Source: Saccharothrix sp. ALI-22-I (lineage in GTDB: Bacteria; Actinomycetota; Actinomycetes; Mycobacteriales; Pseudonocardiaceae). From it: a stretch of 64,000 nucleotides of DNA. Numbering within the stretch: position 1 is the first letter of the stretch; each line of letters starts with the position of its first letter. The notes beneath the pieces are model-generated. The model saw only the letters and a program-made list of their open reading frames with translations. It searched no databases and was not told the DNA's origin. Both the position numbers and the translations under genes were made by a program. Positions 35,263-43,335 of the stretch are shown one piece after another. The stretch is from NCBI RefSeq assembly GCF_001984175.1, contig NZ_MTQP01000059.1, positions 124,001 to 188,000 on the forward strand. Direction: 5' to 3'.

Positions 35263-36363
35263 GTGGAGCCGCTGCTGCCGTGCGTGGCGTCGTCGCACCT
35301 CGTGGACCACCACTGCCACGGGGTGCTTCGGGACGACGTGGACCGGGACGGGTTCGAGTCGATGTTGACCGAGGCGTCGTCGGTGTCGCCGCTGGGCACG
35401 TCGCTGTTCGACTCGTCGTTGGGGCTGGCGGTGCGGCGCTGGTGTGCGCCTTTGCTGGACCTGCCGGTGCTCGCGCCGGCCGACGACTACCTGGCGCGGC
35501 GGCGGTCGTTGGGCGCGGCCGAGGTGAACCGGGTGTTCGTCCTGGCCTCCGGGATCACCACGTTCCTGGTGGACGGCGGACTGACGCCCGAGCAGCTGGT
35601 CGAGCCCTCCGTATTCACCGGTTCGAGTGAACATTCCGTGCTGCGGCTGGAGCGGTTGGCGGAGGAGGTCGTGACGGAAGGGGCCGGTGGCTTCCCGGGA
35701 CGGGTGCGTGCGGCCCTGGAATCGTCGCCCGCCGTGGCGGCGAAGTCGGTCGCGGCCTACCGGGTCGGGCTGGCGCTCGACCCGGAGCGGCCCTCGGACG
35801 CCTCGGTGGTGGCGGCGGTCGACCGGTGGCTGTCGTCCGGGTCGTCGCGGTGCGCGGACGAGGTGGTGAGCCGGTTCCTGGTGTGGGAGGCGTTGGAACG
35901 CGGGCTGCCGGTGCAGTTCCACGTCGGGTACGGGGACGCGGACCTGTCGCTGCGCGACTGCGACCCGTTGCTCCTGACCGACCTGCTGCGGGCGACCGCT
36001 CCGCTGGGCGTGCCGGTGATGTTGCTGCACAACTACCCGTTCCACCGCAACGCCGGGTACCTGGCGCAGGTGTTCCCGCACGTGTTCGCCGACGTCGGAC
36101 TGGCCATGCACGCGGTGGCGCACCAGTCGAGCCGGGTGCTGGCGGAGGCGTTGGAGATCGTGCCGTTCGGGAAGTTCCTGTTCTCCACCGACGCATACGG
36201 GTTGGCCGAGCTGTACTACCTGGGCGCGTTGTTCTTCCGCCGCGCGCTGTCGGACTTCCTGTCGGCCGGGTTGCGGCGGCATGCTTTCGGCATGGCCGAC
36301 GCCGAGCGCATCGCCCACCTGATCGGGTGGCAGAACGCGCACCGGGTCTACCGGCTGGACTAG
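35263..36363 (+). CDS. Amidohydrolase (FluG N-terminal type)
   Basis: 366-residue TIM-barrel metal hydrolase of the amidohydrolase_2 family. The metal motif reads VDHHCHG near residue 15. VQFHVGYGDADL and MLLHNYPFHRNAGYLA supply further His ligands, and FSTDAYGL has the terminal Asp. FluG-like proteins combine this domain with a glutamine-synthetase domain; here the two are separate, divergent genes. Substrate unknown, perhaps a gamma-glutamyl compound made by the partner. dinB follows, with an SOS box starting 5 bp after this stop codon. Confidence 0.85.
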   Translation: MEPLLPCVASSHLVDHHCHGVLRDDVDRDGFESMLTEASSVSPLGTSLFDSSLGLAVRRWCAPLLDLPVLAPADDYLARRRSLGAAEVNRVFVLASGITTFLVDGGLTPEQLVEPSVFTGSSEHSVLRLERLAEEVVTEGAGGFPGRVRAALESSPAVAAKSVAAYRVGLALDPERPSDASVVAAVDRWLSSGSSRCADEVVSRFLVWEALERGLPVQFHVGYGDADLSLRDCDPLLLTDLLRATAPLGVPVMLLHNYPFHRNAGYLAQVFPHVFADVGLAMHAVAHQSSRVLAEALEIVPFGKFLFSTDAYGLAELYYLGALFFRRALSDFLSAGLRRHAFGMADAERIAHLIGWQNAHRVYRLD

Positions 36364-36367
36364 AGTG

Positions 36368-36383
36368 TCGAACAAGTGTTCGG
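36368..36383 (+). promoter_or_regulatory. LexA (SOS) box of dinB
   Basis: TCGAAC-AAGT-GTTCGG matches the actinobacterial/Bacillus SOS consensus CGAAC-N4-GTTCG. It lies just after a TAGAGT (-10-like, 36361-36366, overlapping the previous stop), 28 bp before the dinB start. Confidence 0.8.
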
Positions 36384-36410
36384 CGTGGCGGGTTCGTGGG
36401 CGAACGGGGG

Positions 36411-37700
36411 GTGGGCGTGGGCCGTAGCGCCAACCTGCCGCGCGGTCTGGTCGATCGCTTCCGCGCGCGTGACGGCGTCTGGCCGGACGACACCGGCTGC
36501 TCGATGCTGCACGTCGACATGGACGCCTTCTACGCGTCGGTCGAGATCCGCGACCGGCCGGAGCTGGCGGGCAAACCGGTGATCGTGGGCGGCTCGACGA
36601 ACCGGGGCGTGGTCGCGGCGGCCAACTACCTGGCCCGCGAGTTCGGCGTGCGTTCGGCCATGCCGATCGCGCACGCCCGCAGGCTCGCGCCGCACGCGGT
36701 GTTCGTATCGCCGAACTTCGCCCGGTACCAGGAGGTCTCGCGCGGGGTGATGGCGATCTTCCGGGACATCACGCCGCTGGTGGAGCCGTTGAGCCTGGAC
36801 GAGGCGTTCCTCGACGTGAGCGGCGCGTTGAAGCGGATGAGGTCGAGTCCGGCGCAGATCGCGCAGCTGATCCGGGCGCAGGTGGAACAGGCGCACGGCA
36901 TCACCTGCTCGGTGGGGGTGGCGCCGACGAAGTTCCTGGCCAAGCTCGCGTCCGGGATGTGCAAACCGGACGGCCTCATGGTCGTGCCGCGGACCGAGGT
37001 GCTGTCGTTCCTGCACCCGTTGCCGGTGTCGGCGCTGTGGGGCGTGGGGCAGCGGACGGCCGAGCAGCTGGACCGGGTGGGGCTGGAGACGGTCGCCGAC
37101 GTGGCCGCGACGCCGTTGCCGCGCCTGCGCAGGCTGATCGGGGTGGCGTTGGCCGAGCACCTGCACGCGTTGGCGCAGGGGCACGACGACCGGCCGGTGG
37201 TGCCGTCCACGCGGGAGAAGTCGATCGGCGCGGAGGAGACCTTCGAGATCGACCACTTCGACCGGGAGCTGCTGCGCCGGGAGCTGCTGCGGCTGGCCGA
37301 GCGTTCGACGGCGACGTTGCGCTCGCGGGGGTTGCGGGGGCGGACGGTGTCGATCAAGGTGCGGTTCGCCGACTTCACCACGATCACCCGGTCGAAGACG
37401 CTGCGGGTGGCGACCGACGTGACGCAGGAGGTCTACAAGACCGCCTCGACCCTGCTGGACGAGCAGGTGCCGCCGGGTGCGGTGCGGCTGATCGGGGTGC
37501 GGATCGAGCAGCTGGTCGAGGGCGACGACGGCGAGCAGTTGATGTTCGACGCGCCGGAGCGCGGGTGGCGTGAGGCGGAGCAGGCGGCCGACCAGGCGCG
37601 GTCGAGGTTCGGCAAGGCGGCGATCCGCCCGGCCTCCCTGCTGACCCAGGGGCCGAGCAGGTCCGGTCACGACGAACCGAAACCCGATCGCGAGTCCTGA
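36411..37700 (+). CDS. dinB: DNA polymerase IV (Y family)
   Basis: 429-residue translesion polymerase. The catalytic carboxylates are Asp36 (LHVDMDAFYASVE) and Asp130-Glu131 (SLDEAFLDVSG). The thumb HhH region reads LWGVGQRTAEQLDRVGLETVADVA, and a little-finger domain follows. The C-terminus lacks a canonical beta-clamp QxxLF motif; QLMFDAP at the end of the little finger may serve. GTG 36411 is selected; GTG 36417 and 36396 are alternatives. The LexA box upstream predicts induction by DNA damage. Confidence 0.93.
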   Translation: MGVGRSANLPRGLVDRFRARDGVWPDDTGCSMLHVDMDAFYASVEIRDRPELAGKPVIVGGSTNRGVVAAANYLAREFGVRSAMPIAHARRLAPHAVFVSPNFARYQEVSRGVMAIFRDITPLVEPLSLDEAFLDVSGALKRMRSSPAQIAQLIRAQVEQAHGITCSVGVAPTKFLAKLASGMCKPDGLMVVPRTEVLSFLHPLPVSALWGVGQRTAEQLDRVGLETVADVAATPLPRLRRLIGVALAEHLHALAQGHDDRPVVPSTREKSIGAEETFEIDHFDRELLRRELLRLAERSTATLRSRGLRGRTVSIKVRFADFTTITRSKTLRVATDVTQEVYKTASTLLDEQVPPGAVRLIGVRIEQLVEGDDGEQLMFDAPERGWREAEQAADQARSRFGKAAIRPASLLTQGPSRSGHDEPKPDRES

Positions 37701-37798
37701 CCAGGTTGTTCGGGGTTCCGACGCGCCGGACCGCGCCGTTCGGGTGGTCGGCGGCCTGATCCACACCGCACGGGTCGATCACCCGGCACAGTGGGACC

Positions 37799-38440
37799 GT
37801 GGATCGGTTCTGGGGTCTGCTCACCCCCTCCGAGCACCAGGTGCTCGGGGAGACGGGTGTCGAGCGCGACTACCCGCCGGGCTCGGTGATCTGCCAGGAG
37901 GGCGAGGTCACCCGGCACGTGCTGGTCGTCCGCCGAGGCCTGCTCCGGGTGACCGCGACCACGGCCAACGGCAGCGAGAAGGTGCTCGCCGTGCGCGGGG
38001 CGGGGGACATCGTCGGTGAGCGTGCGGCGATCGACGGCCGGCCGCGTTCGGCGACCGTGCGGGCTCTCGGGGCGGTGCGGGCGTTGGTACTGTCGGCCGG
38101 TTCGTTCGCCGCGCTGTGCCAGCGCTATCCGCGCATCTCGTGGTCCTTGCTGATCGTCGTCATCGCCCGGCAACGCGACACCGACCGCCAGCGCGTGCAG
38201 ATCAGCGGCACGGCCACCCAACGCGTCGCCGCCGTCCTCATCGACATGGCGCTGCAACGGGGGATCGCCGACCAGGGCGTGATCGCGATGAGCCAGGAAG
38301 ACCTCGCCGGTATCGCGGGCACGTCCCGGGAATCCCTCGTGCGGGTGCTGCGCACGCTGCGCGAGGAGGGCATCATCAGCACAGGACGGCGGAAGATCGA
38401 CATCCACCGGGTGGGCCGGCTCTACGACTTCACCAACTGA
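37799..38440 (+). CDS. Crp/Fnr-family transcriptional regulator
   Basis: 213 residues. N-terminal cyclic-nucleotide-binding fold (~5-115: YPPGSVICQEGEVTRHVLVVRRGLLRV, DIVGERAAIDGRPRSATVRA). The helix-turn-helix at ~165-195 reads MSQEDLAGIAGTSRESLVRVLRTLREEGII. The phosphate-binding RSATVRA suggests a nucleotide could bind. Targets unknown. GTG 37799 follows a weak CACAGT at 37787-37792. Confidence 0.87.
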   Translation: MDRFWGLLTPSEHQVLGETGVERDYPPGSVICQEGEVTRHVLVVRRGLLRVTATTANGSEKVLAVRGAGDIVGERAAIDGRPRSATVRALGAVRALVLSAGSFAALCQRYPRISWSLLIVVIARQRDTDRQRVQISGTATQRVAAVLIDMALQRGIADQGVIAMSQEDLAGIAGTSRESLVRVLRTLREEGIISTGRRKIDIHRVGRLYDFTN

Positions 38441-38525
38441 TTTCCCCCTGTGCGTCATCTGACGCGGAACTCGGGCCTGACCCCTCGTACAAATAGGGGC
38501 ATCAGTCGAGTTCAGAGGGGGAGTC

Positions 38526-38783
38526 ATGAAGCACAACGAGGAGCCGGCCAGGTCCCGCCGCCGGTTCACCGAACGCCTCGCCTGCACCCTGCTGTTCACC
38601 GCGGTCCAGCTGTGGGCGGCAGTCGTGGTCATCGTCAAGTCCGATCTGGACGGCGTCGTCGCGCTCGCCGTCGCCTTCGTGCTCGCGGGGGGCTTGATCG
38701 CGATGTACGACGCCTGGCGCGAGGTCCGTTCCGTCCGCCAGGAGCTGGACGTGGAGATCCGCGAGGACTTGGTGCGCCTGTAG
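38526..38783 (+). CDS. Small two-helix membrane protein
   Basis: 85 residues with a basic start (KHNEEPARSRRRFTERL), two hydrophobic helices (~20-36 and ~42-62) and a charged cytoplasmic tail (REVRSVRQELDVEIREDLVRL). No known family recognised. The ATG has a good ribosome-binding site (AGAGGGGGAG) and the gene ends 38 bp before a strong terminator, so it is a genuine monocistronic unit. Confidence 0.65.
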   Translation: MKHNEEPARSRRRFTERLACTLLFTAVQLWAAVVVIVKSDLDGVVALAVAFVLAGGLIAMYDAWREVRSVRQELDVEIREDLVRL

Positions 38784-38821
38784 ACCACGCGGCGGCTGAC
38801 GAGGGGCGGCCGCCGTTCCCA

Positions 38822-38859
38822 GGGGCCTTCCGCAGACGGTCGGGTCTGCGGAAGGCCCC
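38822..38859 (+). terminator. Strong hairpin terminator after the small membrane protein
   Basis: Perfect 16-bp arms GGGGCCTTCCGCAGAC / GTCTGCGGAAGGCCCC with a 6-base loop. Confidence 0.85.
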
Positions 38860-38881
38860 ATTCCCATGCCCGAGTCACGAG

Positions 38882-38909
38882 TTGTCCACAGGCCGCGGAG
38901 TTGTCCACA
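38882..38909 (+). repeat. Two DnaA-box-like direct repeats
   Basis: TTGTCCACA at 38882-38890 and 38901-38909, same orientation, start points 19 bp apart, upstream of the AbiEi-like gene. The nonamer equals the actinobacterial DnaA-box consensus. Confidence 0.6.
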
Positions 38910-38960
38910 GTTCGTGATCTTGGTGTCGACCAGGCTCCGCGGACCGCCCATCGTGGACGC

Positions 38961-39917
38961 ATGCGCACCTCGAACCGCACCACCATCGACCTGGACGCCC
39001 TGGGCGGCCTCTTCCCGCACCGCGTCGCCACCGCGTCGGAACTGCTGAGCCTCGGCCTGCCGACCGAGGAGCTGGCTGTCCGCTGCCGCCCGCACGGCCC
39101 GTGGCAGCACGTCCTACCAGGCATCCTGCTCCTGGCCCGAACACCGCCGACCCGTTCGCAACTGGTGCGGGCGGCGCTGCGGTACGGCGGCCCGCAGACG
39201 CTGCTCACCGGCTTGGACGCTCTCCAGCTGCACGGTATGCGGGCGTTGCCCGCCACCGGCCCGGTGCAGATCCTCGTCAACCGGCCGATCGAGTCGAACC
39301 CCAAAGTCCGGATCACCCGCGCCCGCCAGTTACCGGACCCGGTGCTCCGCAAGGGCTTCCTGACCGCCCCACTGGCCAGGGCCGCGGTGGACGCGGCCAG
39401 GGCCCTCCGCCTGCGTGACGACATCCGGGCGGTGCTGACCGAGGTGGTCCGCCACGGCGGCGTCCCGCTGTCCGACCTCGGACCGGGCCTGTCACGCGGT
39501 TCGGAGCCGGCCAGGCAGGTGCTGGCGGAACTGGCCGACGGAGTCCGATCGGTCCCGCAAGCCTGGGCCAGGGCAGTGCTGGACGATCTGCCCCTGCCGG
39601 CCCCGAGCTGGGGAGTCCCCCTGCACACCGCCGAGGGCCGCCCACTGGGAACAGCGGACGCCTGGTGGGACGACCTCGGCCTGGCATGGCAGTTCAACAC
39701 GCCGAGATCGCGTACCGAACGCTTGACAGCCGCAGGCGTGGTCGTCCTGCACACCACCCCCACCCGCCTACGCCAATCGCCGACAGCCGTAGCCCAGGAC
39801 CTGCTGCGTGCCGCCGCCCAAGCCGCCGACCGCCCGAAACCGACCATCAAGACCGGCCGCCACCGCGTCGGCACCAGAGTCAGCACCAGGAAGGAGCCGA
39901 CCGTGCCCCGCCCCTGA
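38961..39917 (+). CDS. AbiEi-like winged-helix protein with degenerate nuclease-like C-terminus
   Basis: 318 residues. The N-terminal ~70 residues form a winged helix (FPHRVATASELLSLGLPTEELAVRCR) of the AbiEi-antitoxin-domain type common in actinobacterial hypothetical proteins. The middle (GPQTLLTGLDALQLHGMR) continues the family pattern. The C-terminus corresponds to the Vsr/DUF559-like PD-(D/E)xK fold, but the usual acidic active-site positions are not recognisable (DAWWDDLGLAWQFNT), so nuclease activity is doubtful. No AbiEii-type toxin is adjacent. Function unknown. Confidence 0.65.
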   Translation: MRTSNRTTIDLDALGGLFPHRVATASELLSLGLPTEELAVRCRPHGPWQHVLPGILLLARTPPTRSQLVRAALRYGGPQTLLTGLDALQLHGMRALPATGPVQILVNRPIESNPKVRITRARQLPDPVLRKGFLTAPLARAAVDAARALRLRDDIRAVLTEVVRHGGVPLSDLGPGLSRGSEPARQVLAELADGVRSVPQAWARAVLDDLPLPAPSWGVPLHTAEGRPLGTADAWWDDLGLAWQFNTPRSRTERLTAAGVVVLHTTPTRLRQSPTAVAQDLLRAAAQAADRPKPTIKTGRHRVGTRVSTRKEPTVPRP

Positions 39918-40398
39918 CCGCACCGACCGCCTCACATCACCGCCTGCCCGCACGGCCGCATGGCCGGGTTGGTGGCGGGGTCGGCTTCGTGCTCCCGTAC
40001 TCGATCGCCTCCGGCGCCGCGCCGGGGCGTGCTCAGGGCAACGATCGAGGGTGACTGCCCTGTGATCTCGATCTCGTGTCCGGATGCGTACCGGACCGCG
40101 ATCCGGCGGTCCGGTACGCATCCGTCACCCGCGCAATGGGGTGAACATGGGGCAGCCGGGGCATTGACAGTTGACCTAGGGGCCTACCTTGGGGCCAGTT
40201 GCGAGACCTTACGGTGGCCTGACCGTTGACCCGTGAGGATGATGGTGACAGAACGAACCGCTTAGGGGCACGGACTGGGTAGTCGGGGAGCCTCCCGAAT
40301 CGTATCCTGGTTGTGACGCCCCCAGGGCGGGGCGTCCGCCGGGACCGGCGGCAACCGTGACACCCGGCGCCCGCGACCGCTGTGCCGGAGGAGGAGCC
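39918..40398. other. Intergenic region before the DUF3040 gene
   Basis: 481 bp without a credible gene. It contains the 19-bp hairpin at 40081-40124, a TTGACA at 40164-40169 with a TACCTT 15 bp further on (short spacing), and a TATCCT at 40303-40308 that could be the -10 nearer the gene. The DUF3040 ribosome-binding site GGAGGAGG ends the region. Confidence 0.5.
40081..40124. terminator. 19-bp perfect inverted repeat
   Basis: Arms CGGATGCGTACCGGACCGC (40081-40099) and its exact complement (40106-40124), 6-base loop. Probably a strong terminator; arms of this length may also be an unrelated regulatory or mobile remnant. Confidence 0.7.
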
Positions 40399-40782
40399 AT
40401 GCCACTCTCCGAGCACGAGCAGCGACTGCTCGACCAGATCGAGCGCGCGCTCTACGCCGAGGACCCGAAGTTCGCATCCACTGTGCGCGGTGCCAAGCTG
40501 CGCAAGCCGTCCCGACGGCGTCGCATCCAAGGCATCGCGTTGTTCGCCGTGGGTGTGGCACTGCTGGTAACGGGTGTGATGTTGCCGAAGCTCGCTGGTA
40601 TCCCGGTGGTGAGCGTGGTCGGCTTCCTGTTGATGTTCTTCGGCGTACTGCTCACCGTGACGACGCTGCGTCGTGGTGACCAGGGTGCCGAGGAGCCCAG
40701 CGAAGAGGGAAGCGGACCCAGCCGCAGCTCGTTCTCACAGAAGATGGAAGAACGTTTCCGTCGCCGTTTCGAGGACGAGTAG
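40399..40782 (+). CDS. DUF3040 membrane protein
   Basis: 127 residues, family DUF3040, widespread in actinobacteria near the dcw cluster. N-terminal soluble helix with the family signature MPLSEHEQRLLDQIERALYAEDPKFAST. Two transmembrane helices (~48-66 and 70-90) and a charged Ser/Arg-rich tail follow. Function unknown. Strong ribosome-binding site and terminator; monocistronic and convergent with the tgpA operon. Confidence 0.85.
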   Translation: MPLSEHEQRLLDQIERALYAEDPKFASTVRGAKLRKPSRRRRIQGIALFAVGVALLVTGVMLPKLAGIPVVSVVGFLLMFFGVLLTVTTLRRGDQGAEEPSEEGSGPSRSSFSQKMEERFRRRFEDE

Positions 40783-40816
40783 TCCGCGCGACAGCCCGAG
40801 TGAACTGCTGAACAAC

Positions 40817-40854
40817 GCAGACGGCCCGCCTCGGTACCGGGGCGGGCCGTCTGC
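40817..40854. terminator. Bidirectional terminator between DUF3040 and tgpA genes
   Basis: Perfect 14-bp arms GCAGACGGCCCGCC / GGCGGGCCGTCTGC around a 10-base loop that contains CGGTACCG. Confidence 0.85.
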
Positions 40855-40866
40855 GTAGTTCCCCAC

Positions 40867-43335
40867 TCACTCCTCGGAGTCGGACTCCGCCGGCGTCTTC
40901 GGCTGGAGCACCGACCGGGGCAGGACCTTCGCCTTCAGCGCCAGCGGCGCGTTGCGGTGCAGGCTCTGACGCACGCTGTCCACCGCACCCGGCAGGGACG
41001 GGTCCGCCGCCGACCGCGTGCTGTACCAGGACCGCTCCACCGCGCCGACGACCGCACGCAGCCCGTCCCGGCCCTGCTCGTCCAGGTTGTGCGCGCGCAC
41101 CAACCGCCGCGCGGCCACCCGCACGGTCTCCGTGGACGGCACCCGCGTGCCCCGGTCCACCGACTCCGCGACCAACTCCTGCCAAGCCGCACCGGCCGCG
41201 TCCGGCCCCAGTCCGGCCACCGCGCGCAGCCGCTCCCGCCGCCGCCAAGCCCGCATCGCCGCAGGCGCGGACGCCACCACCAGCAGCAGGAACACCCCCG
41301 CCAACGGCCACCACAGCAGCCCCAGCACCAGCGTCAACACGACTACCCAAGCCACCACGGCCGCCGCCAGCGCCGCCGACCGCAGCCACGCCGGCCGCTT
41401 CTCGCCGAACAACCGCACCAGCCACGCCCCGGCGAACCCCGCCAGCAAAGCCACCACCAGCAACGTCCCCAGCAGCGCGAACAGCCCCGCCACCACGAGC
41501 GTCACCAGGTGCCACGTCGGCATCGGCGCCTCGGTCGTGGTCGTCCCGTCCGGGGCCTGGGCATCCGGCGCGGCGGACGCGGAGTTGCTCGTGCCCGGCG
41601 CCGCCGCCGTGGTCGTGGTCGTCGTCGCACCCGCGCTGGCGCTGTCCTCGCCGTCGGCGTCCAGACCGGAGATGTACGGCGGCGCCACGCCGCGCCCGTC
41701 GGACAGCGGCGTCGGGTCGAAGGTCATCCAGCCGTAGCCGGGGAAGTAGATCTCCACCCACGCGTGCGCGTCCTGCGAGGTGATCGACTGGAAGTCGCCG
41801 GTCGGGTACCCGGCGGTGAAGCCGAGCGCCACCCGCGAGGCCATGCCGAGGGAACGGGCCATGATCGCCATGGCCGAGGCGTACTGCTCGCAGTATCCCC
41901 TCTTGCCGTTGAACAGGAAGTCTTCCAACGCGTCGACGGAATTGCTGCCGGCGGTCTCGGTCGTGTAGTCGAAGCCCTGCGTGCCGTCGGTGAAGTACCG
42001 GTACAGCGCGGTCGCCTGGTCGAACTGGTTGTTCTGCCCGGCCACGATGCTCTGCGCCAGGTCGGCCACCCGGCCTCCGACGCCGGGCGCGTCCAGGTAC
42101 GCCGAGTCGACGTCCACCTGGCCGCTCACCCGCCGCAGCGTGTCCGCCGCCGGCGTGTCCAGCACCGTCTGCAGCGTGTACTCACCGGACTTGCGGGTGC
42201 GGACGCTGTAGACCATCCCGCGCTCGGGGTCGTACCGCCAGTTGTCGTCGACTTCCTGGACGCCGCGCGGCCGGCCGTAGACGGGCAGCCAGTTGTCCAC
42301 CCAGTTCATCGGCTCGATCCGGACGTCGGTGACCTCACCGCCGCCGGGGTCGCCGGGCTGCTCGGGCAGCGCGCCGTTCGCGGGCACGCCCTCGGGCATG
42401 TTCCCGCCCAGCACCCAGCCCTTGTCCGGCACGTACTGGCGCAGTGTCATCGCCCGCAGGTAAGCCGACGTCGGCAGGTTGCGCACCCGGAACAGCTCCT
42501 GCGGCGCGCCCTGGTTGAGCATGCCGCGCAGCTCGGTCATCGGGTCGATGCCCAGCCCGCCGGCCCCGCCGCCGATCTCCTCGCCGGTGCCCGGCAGCCG
42601 CCCGACCGTGCCGACGAACGCCAGGCTCCCGCCCGCGACCAGCGCGATCACCACGGCCAGCCCCGCCACCGCGGTCGCCGCCGGCCCCGACCCGCTCTGC
42701 CCGCCGGAGGGCAGCTTGCCGCGCCACGCCTCGTGCCGGTGTTGCCCGTCCACGGCCAGCAGCAGCGCGAACGCCGCCGCGCCGAACACGAACGTCCACA
42801 GCGGCAGCATCTCGTCGGCCAGCGACGCGGGCACCGCGAACACGCACAGCAGCACCAGCCCGGACGCGGCGGGCGCGGCCAGACCGACCGCCAGGGTGTC
42901 CACCAGGATCGCGACCAGCCCGATCGCCACCATCACCAGGCACCGCATGGCCGGGCTGTCCGGCACCGGCGGCACACCGGTCTGCACCTCGGTCATCGCG
43001 TCGGCGAGGACCGACAGCAGGTCCTCCAACGACTGCGGCCCCGGCAGCACCACCAGCACACCGCTGCGCGTGAAGATCGTCACGAGCAGGCACAACAGCG
43101 CCAACACCTGCCCGAGGACGACGAGCGGCGGCGCGGCCAACCGGGTCGCGCGCAGCAGCACGCCCACCCCGCCGACCACCGCGATCGCCACGGCCAGGTA
43201 CACCAGCCACAGCACGCCGTCGATCACGCTGGACAGCGCGGTCGCGGCGCACAGCGTCGCCAGACCGGCGACCGCGGGCGTCGCGCTCATCACCCAGTTG
43301 CCGTTCCGCTGCGGAACGGCCGTTCTGCCGGTCAC
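40867..43335 (-). CDS. TgpA-type membrane transglutaminase-like protein
   Basis: 822 residues: N-terminal DUF3488 membrane domain (six to seven helices to ~residue 250), extracytoplasmic transglutaminase-like core, one more helix around 620-645, and a cytoplasmic DUF4129-type tail. The papain-like triad is visible: Cys in RGYCEQYASAMA, His in SQDAHAWVEIYFPG, Asp in TFDPTPL. Third gene of the moxR-DUF58-tgpA operon; this trio is conserved in bacteria and likely works on the cell envelope. GTG 43335 abuts the DUF58 stop. Confidence 0.9.
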   Translation of the reverse strand: MTGRTAVPQRNGNWVMSATPAVAGLATLCAATALSSVIDGVLWLVYLAVAIAVVGGVGVLLRATRLAAPPLVVLGQVLALLCLLVTIFTRSGVLVVLPGPQSLEDLLSVLADAMTEVQTGVPPVPDSPAMRCLVMVAIGLVAILVDTLAVGLAAPAASGLVLLCVFAVPASLADEMLPLWTFVFGAAAFALLLAVDGQHRHEAWRGKLPSGGQSGSGPAATAVAGLAVVIALVAGGSLAFVGTVGRLPGTGEEIGGGAGGLGIDPMTELRGMLNQGAPQELFRVRNLPTSAYLRAMTLRQYVPDKGWVLGGNMPEGVPANGALPEQPGDPGGGEVTDVRIEPMNWVDNWLPVYGRPRGVQEVDDNWRYDPERGMVYSVRTRKSGEYTLQTVLDTPAADTLRRVSGQVDVDSAYLDAPGVGGRVADLAQSIVAGQNNQFDQATALYRYFTDGTQGFDYTTETAGSNSVDALEDFLFNGKRGYCEQYASAMAIMARSLGMASRVALGFTAGYPTGDFQSITSQDAHAWVEIYFPGYGWMTFDPTPLSDGRGVAPPYISGLDADGEDSASAGATTTTTTAAAPGTSNSASAAPDAQAPDGTTTTEAPMPTWHLVTLVVAGLFALLGTLLVVALLAGFAGAWLVRLFGEKRPAWLRSAALAAAVVAWVVVLTLVLGLLWWPLAGVFLLLVVASAPAAMRAWRRRERLRAVAGLGPDAAGAAWQELVAESVDRGTRVPSTETVRVAARRLVRAHNLDEQGRDGLRAVVGAVERSWYSTRSAADPSLPGAVDSVRQSLHRNAPLALKAKVLPRSVLQPKTPAESDSEE

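Noticed and set aside
40217..40252. 7-codon leader peptide before DUF3040
   Set aside because: The ribosome-binding site is plausible but there is no attenuator structure or codon bias, and it is too short to support.
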